Source: Plasmopara viticola
Lineage: Eukaryota; Oomycota; Peronosporomycetes; Peronosporales; Peronosporaceae
Reading direction: 5' to 3'
Assembly: GCA_001695595.3 (NCBI GenBank)
Contig: MBPM02000007.1
Span: 558,001-622,000 of the forward strand
DNA: 64,000 nucleotides
The notes beneath the pieces were generated by a model. It did no database searches. It had not been told where the DNA came from and saw nothing but the letters and a program-made list of their open reading frames with translations. The first letter of the stretch is position 1; the number at the start of each line of letters is the position of its first letter. A program made the translations under genes and the position numbers. Below are positions 12,101 to 22,500 of this stretch, one piece after another.

Positions 12101-14625
12101 GGGCCTTACCATTCAGCTCTGCTATATTTTGAATCTTGATGCCCAATGCCAGATTAGTCTTCCGGCTCGCGTGGTCGCGCACATTGGTGTTGCTGTGCGT
12201 ACAGGTATCATATTTCTAAGCTGGGCGCGTCAACGGTCCGACATTGTGCGTCAAGCTGTCACGCTGCCATTTTGTTCCTTTAGAAAGGTTGACAAAAAGC
12301 CCGCTAGTGAAACAATCTCTTCTATGAGCTCATTTGCATTTGAAATGAACTTGCGACTGCTTTCCAAGTTGTTGCGAAGGTCGAGTACCGGCACAAGTGA
12401 GATACATAAAACACGTATAGTTGAAGGAAATCTCGGCTACACTTTCTTAGGCGCCGTCGCCACAGGTCAAGCAAGTGAAAACAATATCTCGCTCTTGTCG
12501 TGGGGAGGCATTGGCAATGCATTTAATCAGAACCAATTTAAAATTCGTAAGATGTATTCATTGATTCTTATGGTGTCCGTGCTTCGAACTCTGCATGCTC
12601 GAGCGACGATTTTTTTAAGTACGTTCCAAGGCAATGTTGACACTGGTAATGCTGGGTGCCTTGAGGCAGACATTGCGAGCTCGCTTTTCACACCTCAAAA
12701 ATTATGGAAAGCAATGGGCGATGATCCTGTAGAAGGACTTAAGCGGTGGTACGCTTTGATTGAGTCGCATTTGCGATGCGAATTTGATTACTCTGTGAAA
12801 GAAGAACCGTGTCTCTGTGGTCTTTACGGCTTCGACACTGCAGCATTTAAGGCAGCTATTGCTTCGAATAAGTGGGACGAGCTTCATTGTCAAGCAGATG
12901 ACATCGCGAATGCTCAAAAACCAGTCATTTGTGACGTCAATAATGAAAATTTACCCAATGGCTCGAGCGCTAGACATACAACGTATCACGGCACTACTGC
13001 TGTCGAAGTTGTTTCCAATAGTGAAATTGAAGATGGTGATCCGGAAAGCTTACTGACTTTCCTTCATAGTGTCGGTATTAGCATGGAGCTGCACTTGGCG
13101 CTGGTAAATACAAGTGACGACTATGTGCTGCTATTAATGCAAAATGAAAAAGTGGGAGTGCGTACGACATTACGGCGCTTTCGTTTGGATCCTCGAGTAT
13201 ACGTGAAGAGCTTTGTGCTTCGAGATGCATTTAGCTGGTTCACCCGCCACAATTTTTTTTGTCAGGAATATACGGAACATGATACAATCAACCAGATTCA
13301 CGCATTTTTAAGCCGCTGTTGCAAGCAACGTAAATTGCGACTGCTAGTGACACATCGTGGCGAAGACGCACAAATATTTCCATTCGACCGTCATCGCGCT
13401 CATTCTCACGATGACAGTAAAGCTGCTGCTAACTCAGTAACTAGCGAGCATTCTTTGCTTCGTCCGCGTTTGACAAGTGACATTGAAAGTAAGATGTCCG
13501 AGACGACAATATTGCCTGAGGCCTTCTTCTCGCAATCAATGATGTTTGTGAACCCATGGGAAATTGAGGCTGAGTGGAATGTGCGTCGGTATATGCACAA
13601 TTTCCAGTCTCCACTTCACGTCGAACTTGGGTGGGACCGCTTAAGTCCGATCTGCTCAGAAACATGCGATGAAATTGTTGCTTCTGTGCTTGAAGATTCA
13701 GACTTAATTGCGATGTGGAAGGCCACAGGCGGGGAGGGCTGGCTAGTGACCGTTATTACGCAGTATTGTACAGATGGTCTTCATTCGTATCGTACACTGC
13801 ATCAGCATATTCAACGTGGATTTGCTGATAGAGACGAGCCACGGATTCCATTTTTAGTCGAGATTTACTCGCGCAGCCAACGCAATGCGATGTTTAAAGT
13901 GGCTGGTTTACCGCACCGATTCGTTGGAGTCGTCACAGTTAATTTGATAGAAGCAAAGGATTTGATTGCGTGTAGCTGGCTTGGAAATTGGAGCGATGCA
14001 TACGTCTTCTTGGAGTTATGCCATGCAAATGACAACCATCTCCAAACAGCGGAAGAGTGGAGTTTGCATACATATCGCAGCCCTACTGGTGAAGGCGGTG
14101 TCAATCCGCGATGGGGAGTTGACGAAAACAAGTATACATTTCGTTTTGCCATCCCTATCCACGCTAAACACACAAGCAGTACAACCGGAAATAGTAATAA
14201 TGAAGGTTATATCCGTAAAGTGGATGCGCGGGCCAGCCGCTTGTCGTCACAAGTTTGGAATGCCAACATTAACGACTTAGATCGCGATGCAGTGGATGCT
14301 TTTGAAAGGCTGCTGTCGTCCGTGTTTGCAGGCCCACCAACAATGTTGCGATGTACCGTATACCAAAAGAACAAAGTTTTGAGCCACCAGTTCATGGGGA
14401 GAGCAAAGGTAAGTTTTGTGCAGCAAGTTTGTACAAGTTGTAATGAAACAAATTGAGCTTTCATTTGTGCTTTTGTTGCTTTAGGTTTCTCTAAATGAAC
14501 TTACCTCTCGCAGTCCGATGGACTGCTGGCTGCCGCTTGAAAACACAACGAGCGGGTCGCTGCACCTCAGAATCTCGTTAAAATTCCAGCTCATGTGCTC
14601 ATCCATGGCCGAACATCTACAGTAA
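6143..14625 (+). CDS. DmX-like / Rabconnectin-3 / Rav1 homologue with PDZ-like and C2 domains
   Basis: Four exons (6143-10239, 10310-10433, 10500-14408, 14485-14625) encode 2,756 aa with all phases kept. The N-terminal about 530 residues are WD40-like. The Rav1-type core at about 1310-1480 is diagnostic: LWALHSDAQQFLWEH, then exon 2 KDAMEVCLLYVAVGKEKVL, then EKRWSNAAIRNAYSLLSKKK and DISLALVIARL. Rav1/Rabconnectin-3 proteins form the RAVE-type complex that reassembles the V-ATPase V1 and Vo sectors on endosomes, Golgi and vacuole. Two additions are unusual: a PDZ-like domain at about 533-617, with an FGIQF loop in the carboxylate-binding position, and a C-terminal C2-like domain from about 2548 (VGVVTVNLIEAKDLI) where animal DMXL proteins have a second WD40 block. 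The last 46 residues come from exon 4. No frameshift or stop is seen. Functional assignment is strong for the Rav1 core; partners of the PDZ and C2 parts are unknown. Confidence 0.88.
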
Positions 14626-15015
14626 AAGCAACCGAGCTTCCTTATTTTTGCGCAACGAACAGTTCGTTTGGGATATCAAGTCAAAAGCGGACGATATGCA
14701 TTGCTCGTGTAATTTTACGGGCATTGACATTCTATTTGTCCGAACGGGTTGTGCAAGTATCTGAAGCTTATCACTTTAAGATTCAAGGCGTTGAAAATGT
14801 GCTGATCAAAATCAAATGCGTGCTCCGAGAGAGAGCAGGACAACAGCTGCAAAGCGTTTTAACTTCTTTGTCCATGATTTACTCTCATGTGGCCCACTCG
14901 TTAGAAATTTTAAGCAATCAAGTAATGCAATATATTACGCTTCCAAGCAACGCGATATTCAAGCATCACAATGTGGACAAACGCATTTACATGTACCTAC
15001 ACGATGAGTACACAT
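14626..15015. other. convergent intergenic region, 390 bp
   Basis: Lies between the 3' ends of the DmX-like gene and the tyrosinase-like gene. Open frames here overlap the end of exon 4 in another frame and have no recognisable domain. I see no RNA gene or repeat. Confidence 0.4.
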
Positions 15016-16632
15016 CTATAAACCTGGAGGGTTCATGTACCGAACATTCCCATCTTGCGCACCTCTGGTAACAATCGCAAAGCCATCAGTTGCCGAATGA
15101 AAATCTGTCTTTGTACTGATGCTCGTATCCCTGTACATCGCCTCATGGCAACTCGCGGATGGTGTGACCGTAACCTCGACGGAGGTGATGGCTGCTAAAT
15201 CTCCCACACACTTTGGAAGATCATCTTGCGTGACACCAAAGAACTCGCGTACGGGTGTACTGAAGTTTGTGAACATCCCGTTTTGCAGCGACGAGAGCAA
15301 CTGACACGAAATGAAGGCAGAGGCAGCCTCAGTTGTCGTCCCCTTCACCTCGGACGTTCGGTCGCACGCAGCCAAGTCGTTTACCAAAGTGTCAATTCCT
15401 ACAGCATCTTCAAATGTGCTCTTTGACTCAGAGTACGTGATTGCATTAATGGCGCTTGTGTCGGCGTCGCACTGCAGTGAAAACTTCTTAAGCGTATTAT
15501 GGAGAAATGGACTAATTTCATACTCAACAACAAAGGCGTCCATACTCTTGAATGCTGTGCCAACGCTGCGAAAGAACCTACCAAGTTTAGCATGCGTTTC
15601 GACCGCTGTATTCTTGATATTAATTGGAATCGTAGCTGTTGGGGAAATCGTAAAATCGCCCTTTCCTCTGCAAGCGCCAGTCAGAGGAATACTCTGATTG
15701 CAACTCTGAACAAACTGGTACACCATATCTAGCGTTGCGCTGTTCAGCCACAAACAACAAACGCTCGATTAGCCGTGCGCTATTAATTTATAAAGTTGTT
15801 GACGTACTAATGGTTAAGAAAAAGTGGGTCGAATGCAGCAGCGCGAGTCTCATACACGCCACCAAGGATGCTGTGCACTGTCATCTGAATCGAGTTTTGA
15901 ACTTCCTTACGCAGAGTGTCCATAGACGAGGCTCCACTACTGCTGTTTTCGTTGGCATGGCGAATTAAATCGGCAAAAGTAGTTGGACCAACTTCCAACG
16001 ACGAATCACCGATATTCCATTCTCCGCGTGGGATACACTCCTCGCACTTACGACTGATTGTACAAGCATACGCCGCCACGCTGGTATTCGCGCAATTTCC
16101 GCCCGGAATGGCCTCGCCGTTCACGACATAAGCGCCGGCTTTAAGTTCAGGGCCTTCGCAGCCTCCCAGGTCCGCTAATATCGGCGAACAACCTTCTATA
16201 CCATTGCATACCGTCGTCGTTGAAATGCGCTTGGCTGAGTCCTCAAACATGTCCCAATATGGCAGTGTAAGGTTGCTAAATGTCGTGTCCAGCGAGCGGA
16301 GCATGTTTTCGTAGCCGAGTAGGTACTTGCGATACCACGCTGGTGCGCCGCATGTACCGGCGACCTGGTCCAAGCCACCCGAGTCCATATAAAGCTGCGT
16401 AAACAGCATGTGATATCCCGATGTCATGGCTTTCTTTACCGCGTTTAAATACAGCTCTACACAACACCACCAGACATTTGTCAAGGCAACAAGTAGGTGC
16501 CACTACAAGTATTGCGGCAAACCAACTTTTCTCATCTCTGCTGTGTGCTGCCCAGCTCTTGCGCACTCGCGTGGTCGTCTTCGCTGCCGTCACTCCAGCG
16601 AGGAAAACAAGCGCTGCCAGCCGCACGCGCAT
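15016..16632 (-). CDS. secreted tyrosinase-like protein with missing copper ligands
   Basis: Three exons (16632-16527, 16456-15808, 15739-15016) encode 492 aa; introns of 70 and 68 bp keep phase. The N-terminus MRVRLAALVFLAGVTAA is a signal peptide, so the product is probably secreted. The tyrosinase fold is clear: RVRKSW...DEKKLYLNAVKKAM, GYHMLFTQLYMDSGG, CGAPAWYRKYLLGYENMLRS, LTLPYWDMFEDS, MTVHSILGGVYETRAAAFDPLF and NHYATLDMVYQF. In active tyrosinases each type-3 copper is held by three His. Here the usual CuA residues read His, Tyr (QLY), Tyr (AWYRK), and the CuB set reads Gln (SIQMTVH), His, and HY in place of HH. Inference: it probably cannot bind a normal dicopper site and may be non-enzymatic, such as a wall or adhesion protein. 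The C-terminal 240 residues are family-like but have no domain I can name. Transcribed divergently from the coiled-coil gene at 16796. Confidence 0.85.
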
Positions 16633-16795
16633 ACCTGCTGTCCTTTGGAGTGAACATTCTGACTCTTAGACTGACTAGCTGAACCTGATTTTTGGTACTA
16701 TTGTGTACAAACACATTCTTTGTGTGGTGTACATTCTCCCAAAAAAGGTGGCGCCAAAGCCCATTCAGATATATATCTGCATACTTCGGAGCAAC
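16633..16795. promoter_or_regulatory. divergent promoter region (tyrosinase-like / tail-anchored coiled coil)
   Basis: This 163-bp region sits between two divergent start codons. Near-matches to the oomycete initiator (YCAYTYYY) occur on both strands, for example TCACTCCA on the minus strand near 16650 and ACATTCTC on the plus strand near 16731, but each has a mismatch. Location supports promoter function; exact start sites are not provable. Confidence 0.35.
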
Positions 16796-19273
16796 ATGAC
16801 GATGACGTTCGACAATCGCACAGCGCTAGAGGAGGCGATCGAGTCGTGCTCAGAATCTGTGCGCGTATTAAGGGTTAAGATGCATAAAAACGAAGAAGCT
16901 GTAGAGATGAAGGACGTGGCTAAGGAAGTCCAGAGGCTCATAGGTCTGCGTAAAGAGCTGCAGAATTGGGTGCGGAAAGAGAAAATGGACGAAGCAGGAA
17001 AGTATCAGGAGATTGAGACACCAGAAACTTATGAAGCAGACAATCAGCTGGAAGCTGAGACACTAGAAACGGAAGAAGCTAATGACGAGCTAGTGGTGTC
17101 CGACAGCAAGCTGGAGCAACGCACTATTGAACTCGAAAGCCGTATGATGGAAGCGGATGAAAAGCTTTTGATGTTGGAGACAGAAGTAATGCGGATTGAG
17201 CGCACGAAAAAAGCATTGACATATCTTAGACAGCACGAAACTATCAACGGGACTGAAGTGGAGGTTGTGGCGGAACACAATACAGTCGTGAAAAATAGTT
17301 TGAAGAAGACCAAGAAGAAGAATAAGAAGGTCAAAGAGGAGAAGGTAGTGTCTACAGGTTTGGAAATGGTAGAAGATGCGGATAGAATGGTTAATTTAAG
17401 GGTGCAGCCCGGTGTAAAGGTGCTTGAAGCCACACAGACAGCTGAGAAGCTTCAGAAGGCTGTTAATGTGCCTACGCATGAGAAGAGCAAAGCTTTTGCT
17501 AAGCTTACGACCGATGATAAAGGGAAAAGTATCAAGACAAAGCAGACCAGTCGGACAGATCGAGTTGCTCAAAAGGTAGAGCAGGGGCTGCGTGACGTAC
17601 AGACCAAACTAGAGCAGAAAGTCAATGCCATTACTCAGGAGGAGGCCGAGCTCATGGCCGAGATGACGGCTGAGCTGGATAAGGAGCGTTTAATGTTTAC
17701 ACAATACAGCCAGTCGAACGAGAAGGCAAGGTCTGAGCTAGAAAAGTCCAATGCAAAGCTTGCAAAGGAAAATGCCGCGCTGGTGAAGAAGCTTCAGGCT
17801 GAAGGGAATGCCACCAAGGCTATTCGTGATGAGTTAGACAAGCTACAGAATGAGCTTTCACAAATAAAAGACGAAAAAGAGTCGAGGGAGACTCATTTGG
17901 GCAAGTTGTGGAAGAACATTGAAGATTTACAGCTTGCAAATAAAAAGATCAAGGAGAAAAATGTTTTGCTCAAGGCTGATGCCAAGGCTATACGTGCAGC
18001 AGCTGAAAAGTCTATTGTCAAGCACTCGTTACATGATGACAAAATCAAAATGCTGACTACTGATGTCGAGTCCGCTACGGCAGAGCTTGCAAAGTCAAAG
18101 AACGAAGTAATAAAACTGCAGGCCGTAGCAGAGAAACTGCAGAGCGAAGTGAAGGTCTCCAATTCGGAAGTGGTATGCTCTAAGGAGCGAGTGCAAACGC
18201 TGGAGAAAGAGCTGAAAGTTGCAAAAATGACTGCGTTGGAGAGTTCTTCTAAGCATAACAATCTGCGCAAACTGATTAAAGAAGCCGAAGCAAAAAGTGC
18301 TACCTCAAATGAACGCATCCAGACACTCGAAAAAGCGGTCGAATCGTCGAAGCAAAACGGACTAGAGCTGGCTGCTGAGTGTGATACGCTTCGCAAGTCG
18401 AGTAAGGAGGCTGAACGTACGTACAAGGAAAAAATTGATGAGCTTACATCTCAGATCTCTCAGCTACAGTCTGCTACGGAAGAAAAGAGTGGTGGACTTG
18501 CGGCCGAGTTGAAAAAGGCGAAAGAGATTGCCAAGGTTGCAGTTGCCGAAAAGGAGGCACTTGCCCGTAGGCTGCTCGGCTTGAAAGACGATGTGTTACA
18601 GCTAGAGCTTGCAAAAAAGGAGGCGTTAGCTATGGCTTCTAGAAACGATTCCGTGCTAAAGAAACTTGCAGTCGACTTGGACACCCGTACGGATGAATTG
18701 AAGAAAGCAAAGGCTTCGTTCGATGACCTAAATTCTCAGCGTACGAACGCTTTAAACCAGCTTCAGGATCTGCGTGGAATTGCTGCTACGAATGAGGAAA
18801 TGCTTAAAAAGGCTCGTGCATCTTTGCTTGAAGCAAATGAGGAGCTCAAGGAGGCTCGCGCAAACGCGCTAAAGTGGAAGAACTCGGCTCAAGCAGCCAA
18901 GATACTGATGAATGCCAAGATTGCCGATTTTGAAAGCGCAAGTAAGCAGCTCAAAAAGGCTCGTGCAGATGCGGCTTCAGCCGGTACCGCTCGTTCGCAA
19001 CTCACTTTGAGCCTTCGGTCCAAAGAGACGAGGCTGGTAAAGACCAAGCAGGAGCTTGTTGCTGTTCGTACAGAACTCACCACAGCTCTAGGTACTATAG
19101 AGACTGAGCGCACGCAGCTGAAGGAAGAGCACAAGACGCAAGTCGCGAAGCTTCGGGAGGTTTTCAACCACAAGGCGGCACAACTAAACAGCCAGGTCCA
19201 GTCGTATCGCGTAATACTTGCAATCCTTCTCTCTACCCTCGTAGCCTTGTCAGTCTACGCAGTCTCGCAGTGA
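16796..19273 (+). CDS. tail-anchored coiled-coil protein with WHEP-like N-terminus
   Basis: Single exon, 825 aa from ATG 16796 (MTMTFDNRTALEE). An in-frame upstream ATG at 16703 would add 31 residues that look like translated leader (Ile/Lys-rich, no domain), so the second ATG is preferred. Residues about 6-58 (SVRVLRVKMHKNEEAVEMKD, then LIGLRKELQNW) resemble a WHEP-TRS helix-turn-helix, usually found in aminoacyl-tRNA synthetases as an RNA or protein binding module. Residues about 100-790 are almost continuous coiled coil rich in Lys, Glu, Ala and Leu. The last about 20 residues (YRVILAILLSTLVALSVYAV) form one membrane helix followed by only two residues (Ser-Gln), so the protein is tail-anchored, probably in ER, Golgi or nuclear envelope. 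The exact family is not recognised; it could act as a golgin-like tether or kinectin-like anchor. The intact frame and strong codon coherence support a real gene. Confidence 0.8.
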   Translation: MTMTFDNRTALEEAIESCSESVRVLRVKMHKNEEAVEMKDVAKEVQRLIGLRKELQNWVRKEKMDEAGKYQEIETPETYEADNQLEAETLETEEANDELVVSDSKLEQRTIELESRMMEADEKLLMLETEVMRIERTKKALTYLRQHETINGTEVEVVAEHNTVVKNSLKKTKKKNKKVKEEKVVSTGLEMVEDADRMVNLRVQPGVKVLEATQTAEKLQKAVNVPTHEKSKAFAKLTTDDKGKSIKTKQTSRTDRVAQKVEQGLRDVQTKLEQKVNAITQEEAELMAEMTAELDKERLMFTQYSQSNEKARSELEKSNAKLAKENAALVKKLQAEGNATKAIRDELDKLQNELSQIKDEKESRETHLGKLWKNIEDLQLANKKIKEKNVLLKADAKAIRAAAEKSIVKHSLHDDKIKMLTTDVESATAELAKSKNEVIKLQAVAEKLQSEVKVSNSEVVCSKERVQTLEKELKVAKMTALESSSKHNNLRKLIKEAEAKSATSNERIQTLEKAVESSKQNGLELAAECDTLRKSSKEAERTYKEKIDELTSQISQLQSATEEKSGGLAAELKKAKEIAKVAVAEKEALARRLLGLKDDVLQLELAKKEALAMASRNDSVLKKLAVDLDTRTDELKKAKASFDDLNSQRTNALNQLQDLRGIAATNEEMLKKARASLLEANEELKEARANALKWKNSAQAAKILMNAKIADFESASKQLKKARADAASAGTARSQLTLSLRSKETRLVKTKQELVAVRTELTTALGTIETERTQLKEEHKTQVAKLREVFNHKAAQLNSQVQSYRVILAILLSTLVALSVYAVSQ

Positions 19274-19566
19274 TTGAACTTAGACAAATGAGCAGTTACA
19301 GTAAGTTCCTCCAAGACTGTCAATTATTCAGTTACTACAGGTAGTACCCGTACTCAAGTACCGGGCTTTATGAAGAAAGAGCAGTAAATTACAGCAGAAA
19401 GGACTTGCATCGTTCTTTTTTTTTAAATTATACGGTATCATATAGAGAGTACAATTATATACTGGGTAGACATTCCCAATTTTTTAGTATACATGGTATG
19501 TAGCTGAATTTCTACCAATCGTAGAAGGCAATAGTGCTATACCGCATCCACGCGGCACAGTGCAAG
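19274..19566. other. intergenic/5' region of the golgin gene, 293 bp
   Basis: AT-rich spacer between two same-strand genes. It contains a run of eight or more T (about 19416) and short partial repeats of tagtaccc/gtacccgt. The frame of the golgin is open upstream to 19534 without ATG. Nothing else was recognised. Confidence 0.4.
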
Positions 19567-22500
19567 ATGATGTCGGAGGAGAGCGAGGGCATTGCACCGG
19601 CGCAAGCGGCTAGCGGTGACGTCACGCTGTTCGGTGCGTTCCCTTATCTACGTCGTCGATCGTTTCTTTTTTTGTTGATGTGCAGAACGGCCGAAATTAC
19701 TTCTTTTAGCTCACACGAAGCGCCCAAATTGTCGTGTGATTGTGTTGCATCAGGCTCAGACGCGGATCTCCTCGGAGCGGACAAAGGCCAGCTCATCGCA
19801 AAGCTTGAGAAAGCGGTCGAAGCTGAAAAATTTATGAAAAAGCAGCTGGATCAGCAGGAACAAGACAGTACGAAGCTGCAACATCGCTACCAGCAGCAGC
19901 TTGAGGACAAAGAAGGAGAGTTGATGCTCGCTATGTCTAAGATTGAGGCCTTTCAGGTGGAGCTTCAGTCTCAGCAAACAGATACACTGACGATCAGAGA
20001 GCTTAATGATGAGCTGCAGAGGATGGTGGACAAGGCAACACAGGAAGAAACGAGAGTGATGGTCTTTCAGGAAGAGAACCACAGACTTATGAACCAGGTG
20101 ACCGCTACGCTGGAGGAAAAAAAGCAGTGGGAACTGGAGACACAGCAACTTGCGGATGAAAATCACACGCTACAGCACAAAGTTAAAGACCTGACCCAGC
20201 TGCTTTATAGTGCCAGAAAAGAGCGGGAGGACGTCGAACAAATGTATCTAGAAGTAGCGTCCAAACTCAACCAGGCATTAAGAGACTGTGACGAGCTTAA
20301 AAAGGGGCGAGATGCCGGTCTGTCTAGAACCGACCCGAATTTACAGCCGAACACGCTTGAAGCGCCTACTGAGACTTGCGAACAGGAGTCGCTACAACTT
20401 AGACAACAGATTGAGTCACTTGCTGCGTCCCGTGATGAATTAGCAGCAGAACTTGCTGAAGCTGTGGTAATTCGGGAGAAATTGTTAGTGCACGTCGGTA
20501 TAGACTTGACGTACGAGAGTATTGAGTCACTTCTCGACACAAAAAACAAGGAAATTCAGATGCTCACTGAGCAACTGTCGGCTGCTGAAATTCCTCAAGA
20601 ACAAGCCATTTCCGAGGCTGTCAGTGTTACTGTTGCTGAAGCAGAAGGACTTCGTTCGAGATTTGAGACGCTCCGAGCGCAATACAATGCTTTAGTGATT
20701 AACAATAACGGGCAGGACAAGACGGTAAAAGATCTGTATATGGAGCTGGAACGTTTTGCTAGAGAGCACGAAACCTTACAAAATGCGCACCGACAAATGC
20801 GCATGGATAAGGACCAGGATATTGAGCAGCTTGCTGTAAAGCTCGATGCTACCGAGGTGCTGAATCAGCAAGTAGCCAATGATTTTATTAAAATAAAATC
20901 TAAGATCGAAGAGTTGGCTGAAGTTTTACAGATAGGAAGGCCGACGTATGCAGAAACTAATACTGAACTTTCAAGACTCGATGAAGTCGAGGCGTACCTG
21001 GAGCACATCAAAAAGCAGCTTGTTGGCTCAACGAAACCATTGATAGTGCGTCTTCAAAGCGAATCGATTACCTTCCAGGAACGGATACACAAATGCGAGG
21101 AGGAGAAGCAGCTGCTAATCGTCAGACTCGAAGAATGTGAGGCTGCTTTGAAGGCTCGTGCAAGCGAATTCGAACTGTTTGTAGCCCGAGCTGCTACTTC
21201 TGGCAGTGACAAAAGTGCACACTCACCCGACAATGGTGCATCCGTTGGTTCTCTAAGTGTCTATACAGAAGACTGTACCGATCTTGAGTGCAATTATGAC
21301 GTCATGAAGGCTCAGCTGCATGCAATTCATGCTCAAATGACTGCCTACAAAGCTGAAAACTTGCGAATGATTTTTGAAATAGCAAAGACAGCCGATAGCG
21401 CCTCAAAGATTAAGCAGGACTATGAAGAATTACTGAAATCGCATGCAAAGAAAACATCTAAGCTGGATACGACATTAGTGCATTTAGAGTCTTTGAAATG
21501 TGCAAACCAGACACTAGAGTTAGAGCTTTCGAGGACATCCGATGAGCTGCGGTGCAGCTTAGAAGCGTTTGCAATGCAGAACGAAGACTTCGTGTCTACA
21601 ACTGGTAAATTGGACCGTGCCTTAGCAGAAATCGAACAGGAGAATTGCAAGGTAAAACGCGATTACAAGGATATTAGGTCCGAGAATGACGTTTTGGAGG
21701 AGCGCATTGGTGAGCTTCTCGCTTTTGATTACAAAACTGAACTAGATGAGGGGCAAGAAAAAGATCGTGAAGTTCAAGAGCTGCGGTCATCGTTAGTTCA
21801 GGCCAAGGTTAATTTTTTGGAGCAGAAACAGCAGCTTTCAGCTTTAGAAAAGAAATTGGTGCAGGTTTCAAAATTAAATCCTGCACTTGCAATAAGCAGT
21901 GCCTCACTGGATACAGAGCGTCGAGAATTTGAGGCGGCTTTGATTGAGATGATCGAGATGGAGAAAAAACTTCAGGTAGCGTACGAAGCAAAACAAGGCC
22001 TGGAGTTGACGCTTCAGGAGCGTATGGAGGCAAAGACAGATCTTGAAGGGCGGCTTTCGATTGCAGAGGACAAGATCGCAGAGCTAGAGCAACAACTGGA
22101 GCAGAAGGTTTCTCTTATCTCCACAATTGAAGAGCAGTTGGGACAGATCGAAGAAGAGCGTGAGCTGCTGAAAGAAGAGTCTGCCAAGTTCAAATCTAAA
22201 CTGGAACGCAGCAGGGGCAAGCTGGAAGAGAAAGCGATCGAGTTTGAGACGTTTAAGGCAACGACTAGTATGCTGAAAGACGAGCGCATTCGGCTTTTTA
22301 ACGAGATCGCAATGCTAAAAGACAGGATTGCCAAGTCTGAAGCACAAAAAGTGGAAATTAGGGACTCTCAAGAACTCGAAAACGAAGAACTAGAGGAACA
22401 GCTAAATGAGTTAGCTGATAAAATTGCTGAGATTGAGTCAGAGAAGCAGGAACTTTGCGCTAGACTCGAGGAAACAGCGTATCGATCCGAACAGGACATT

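Noticed and set aside
14595..15071. 158-codon plus-strand frame after the DmX-like gene
   Set aside because: It overlaps the last exon in another frame and shows no domain or coherent composition; the exon-4 stop at 14623-14625 ends a well-supported C2-like region.
17044..17433. 129-codon Ser/Thr-rich frame opposite the tail-anchored coiled-coil gene
   Set aside because: Reverse-complement shadow of Glu/Lys/Leu-rich coiled-coil codons; similar Ser-rich or Leu-rich shadows lie opposite the whole golgin.
19634..19685. Intron using donor gtgcgt at 19634 in the golgin first exon
   Set aside because: It gives the wrong phase for the downstream frame; a donor at 19638 (48 bp intron) or no intron keeps frame.
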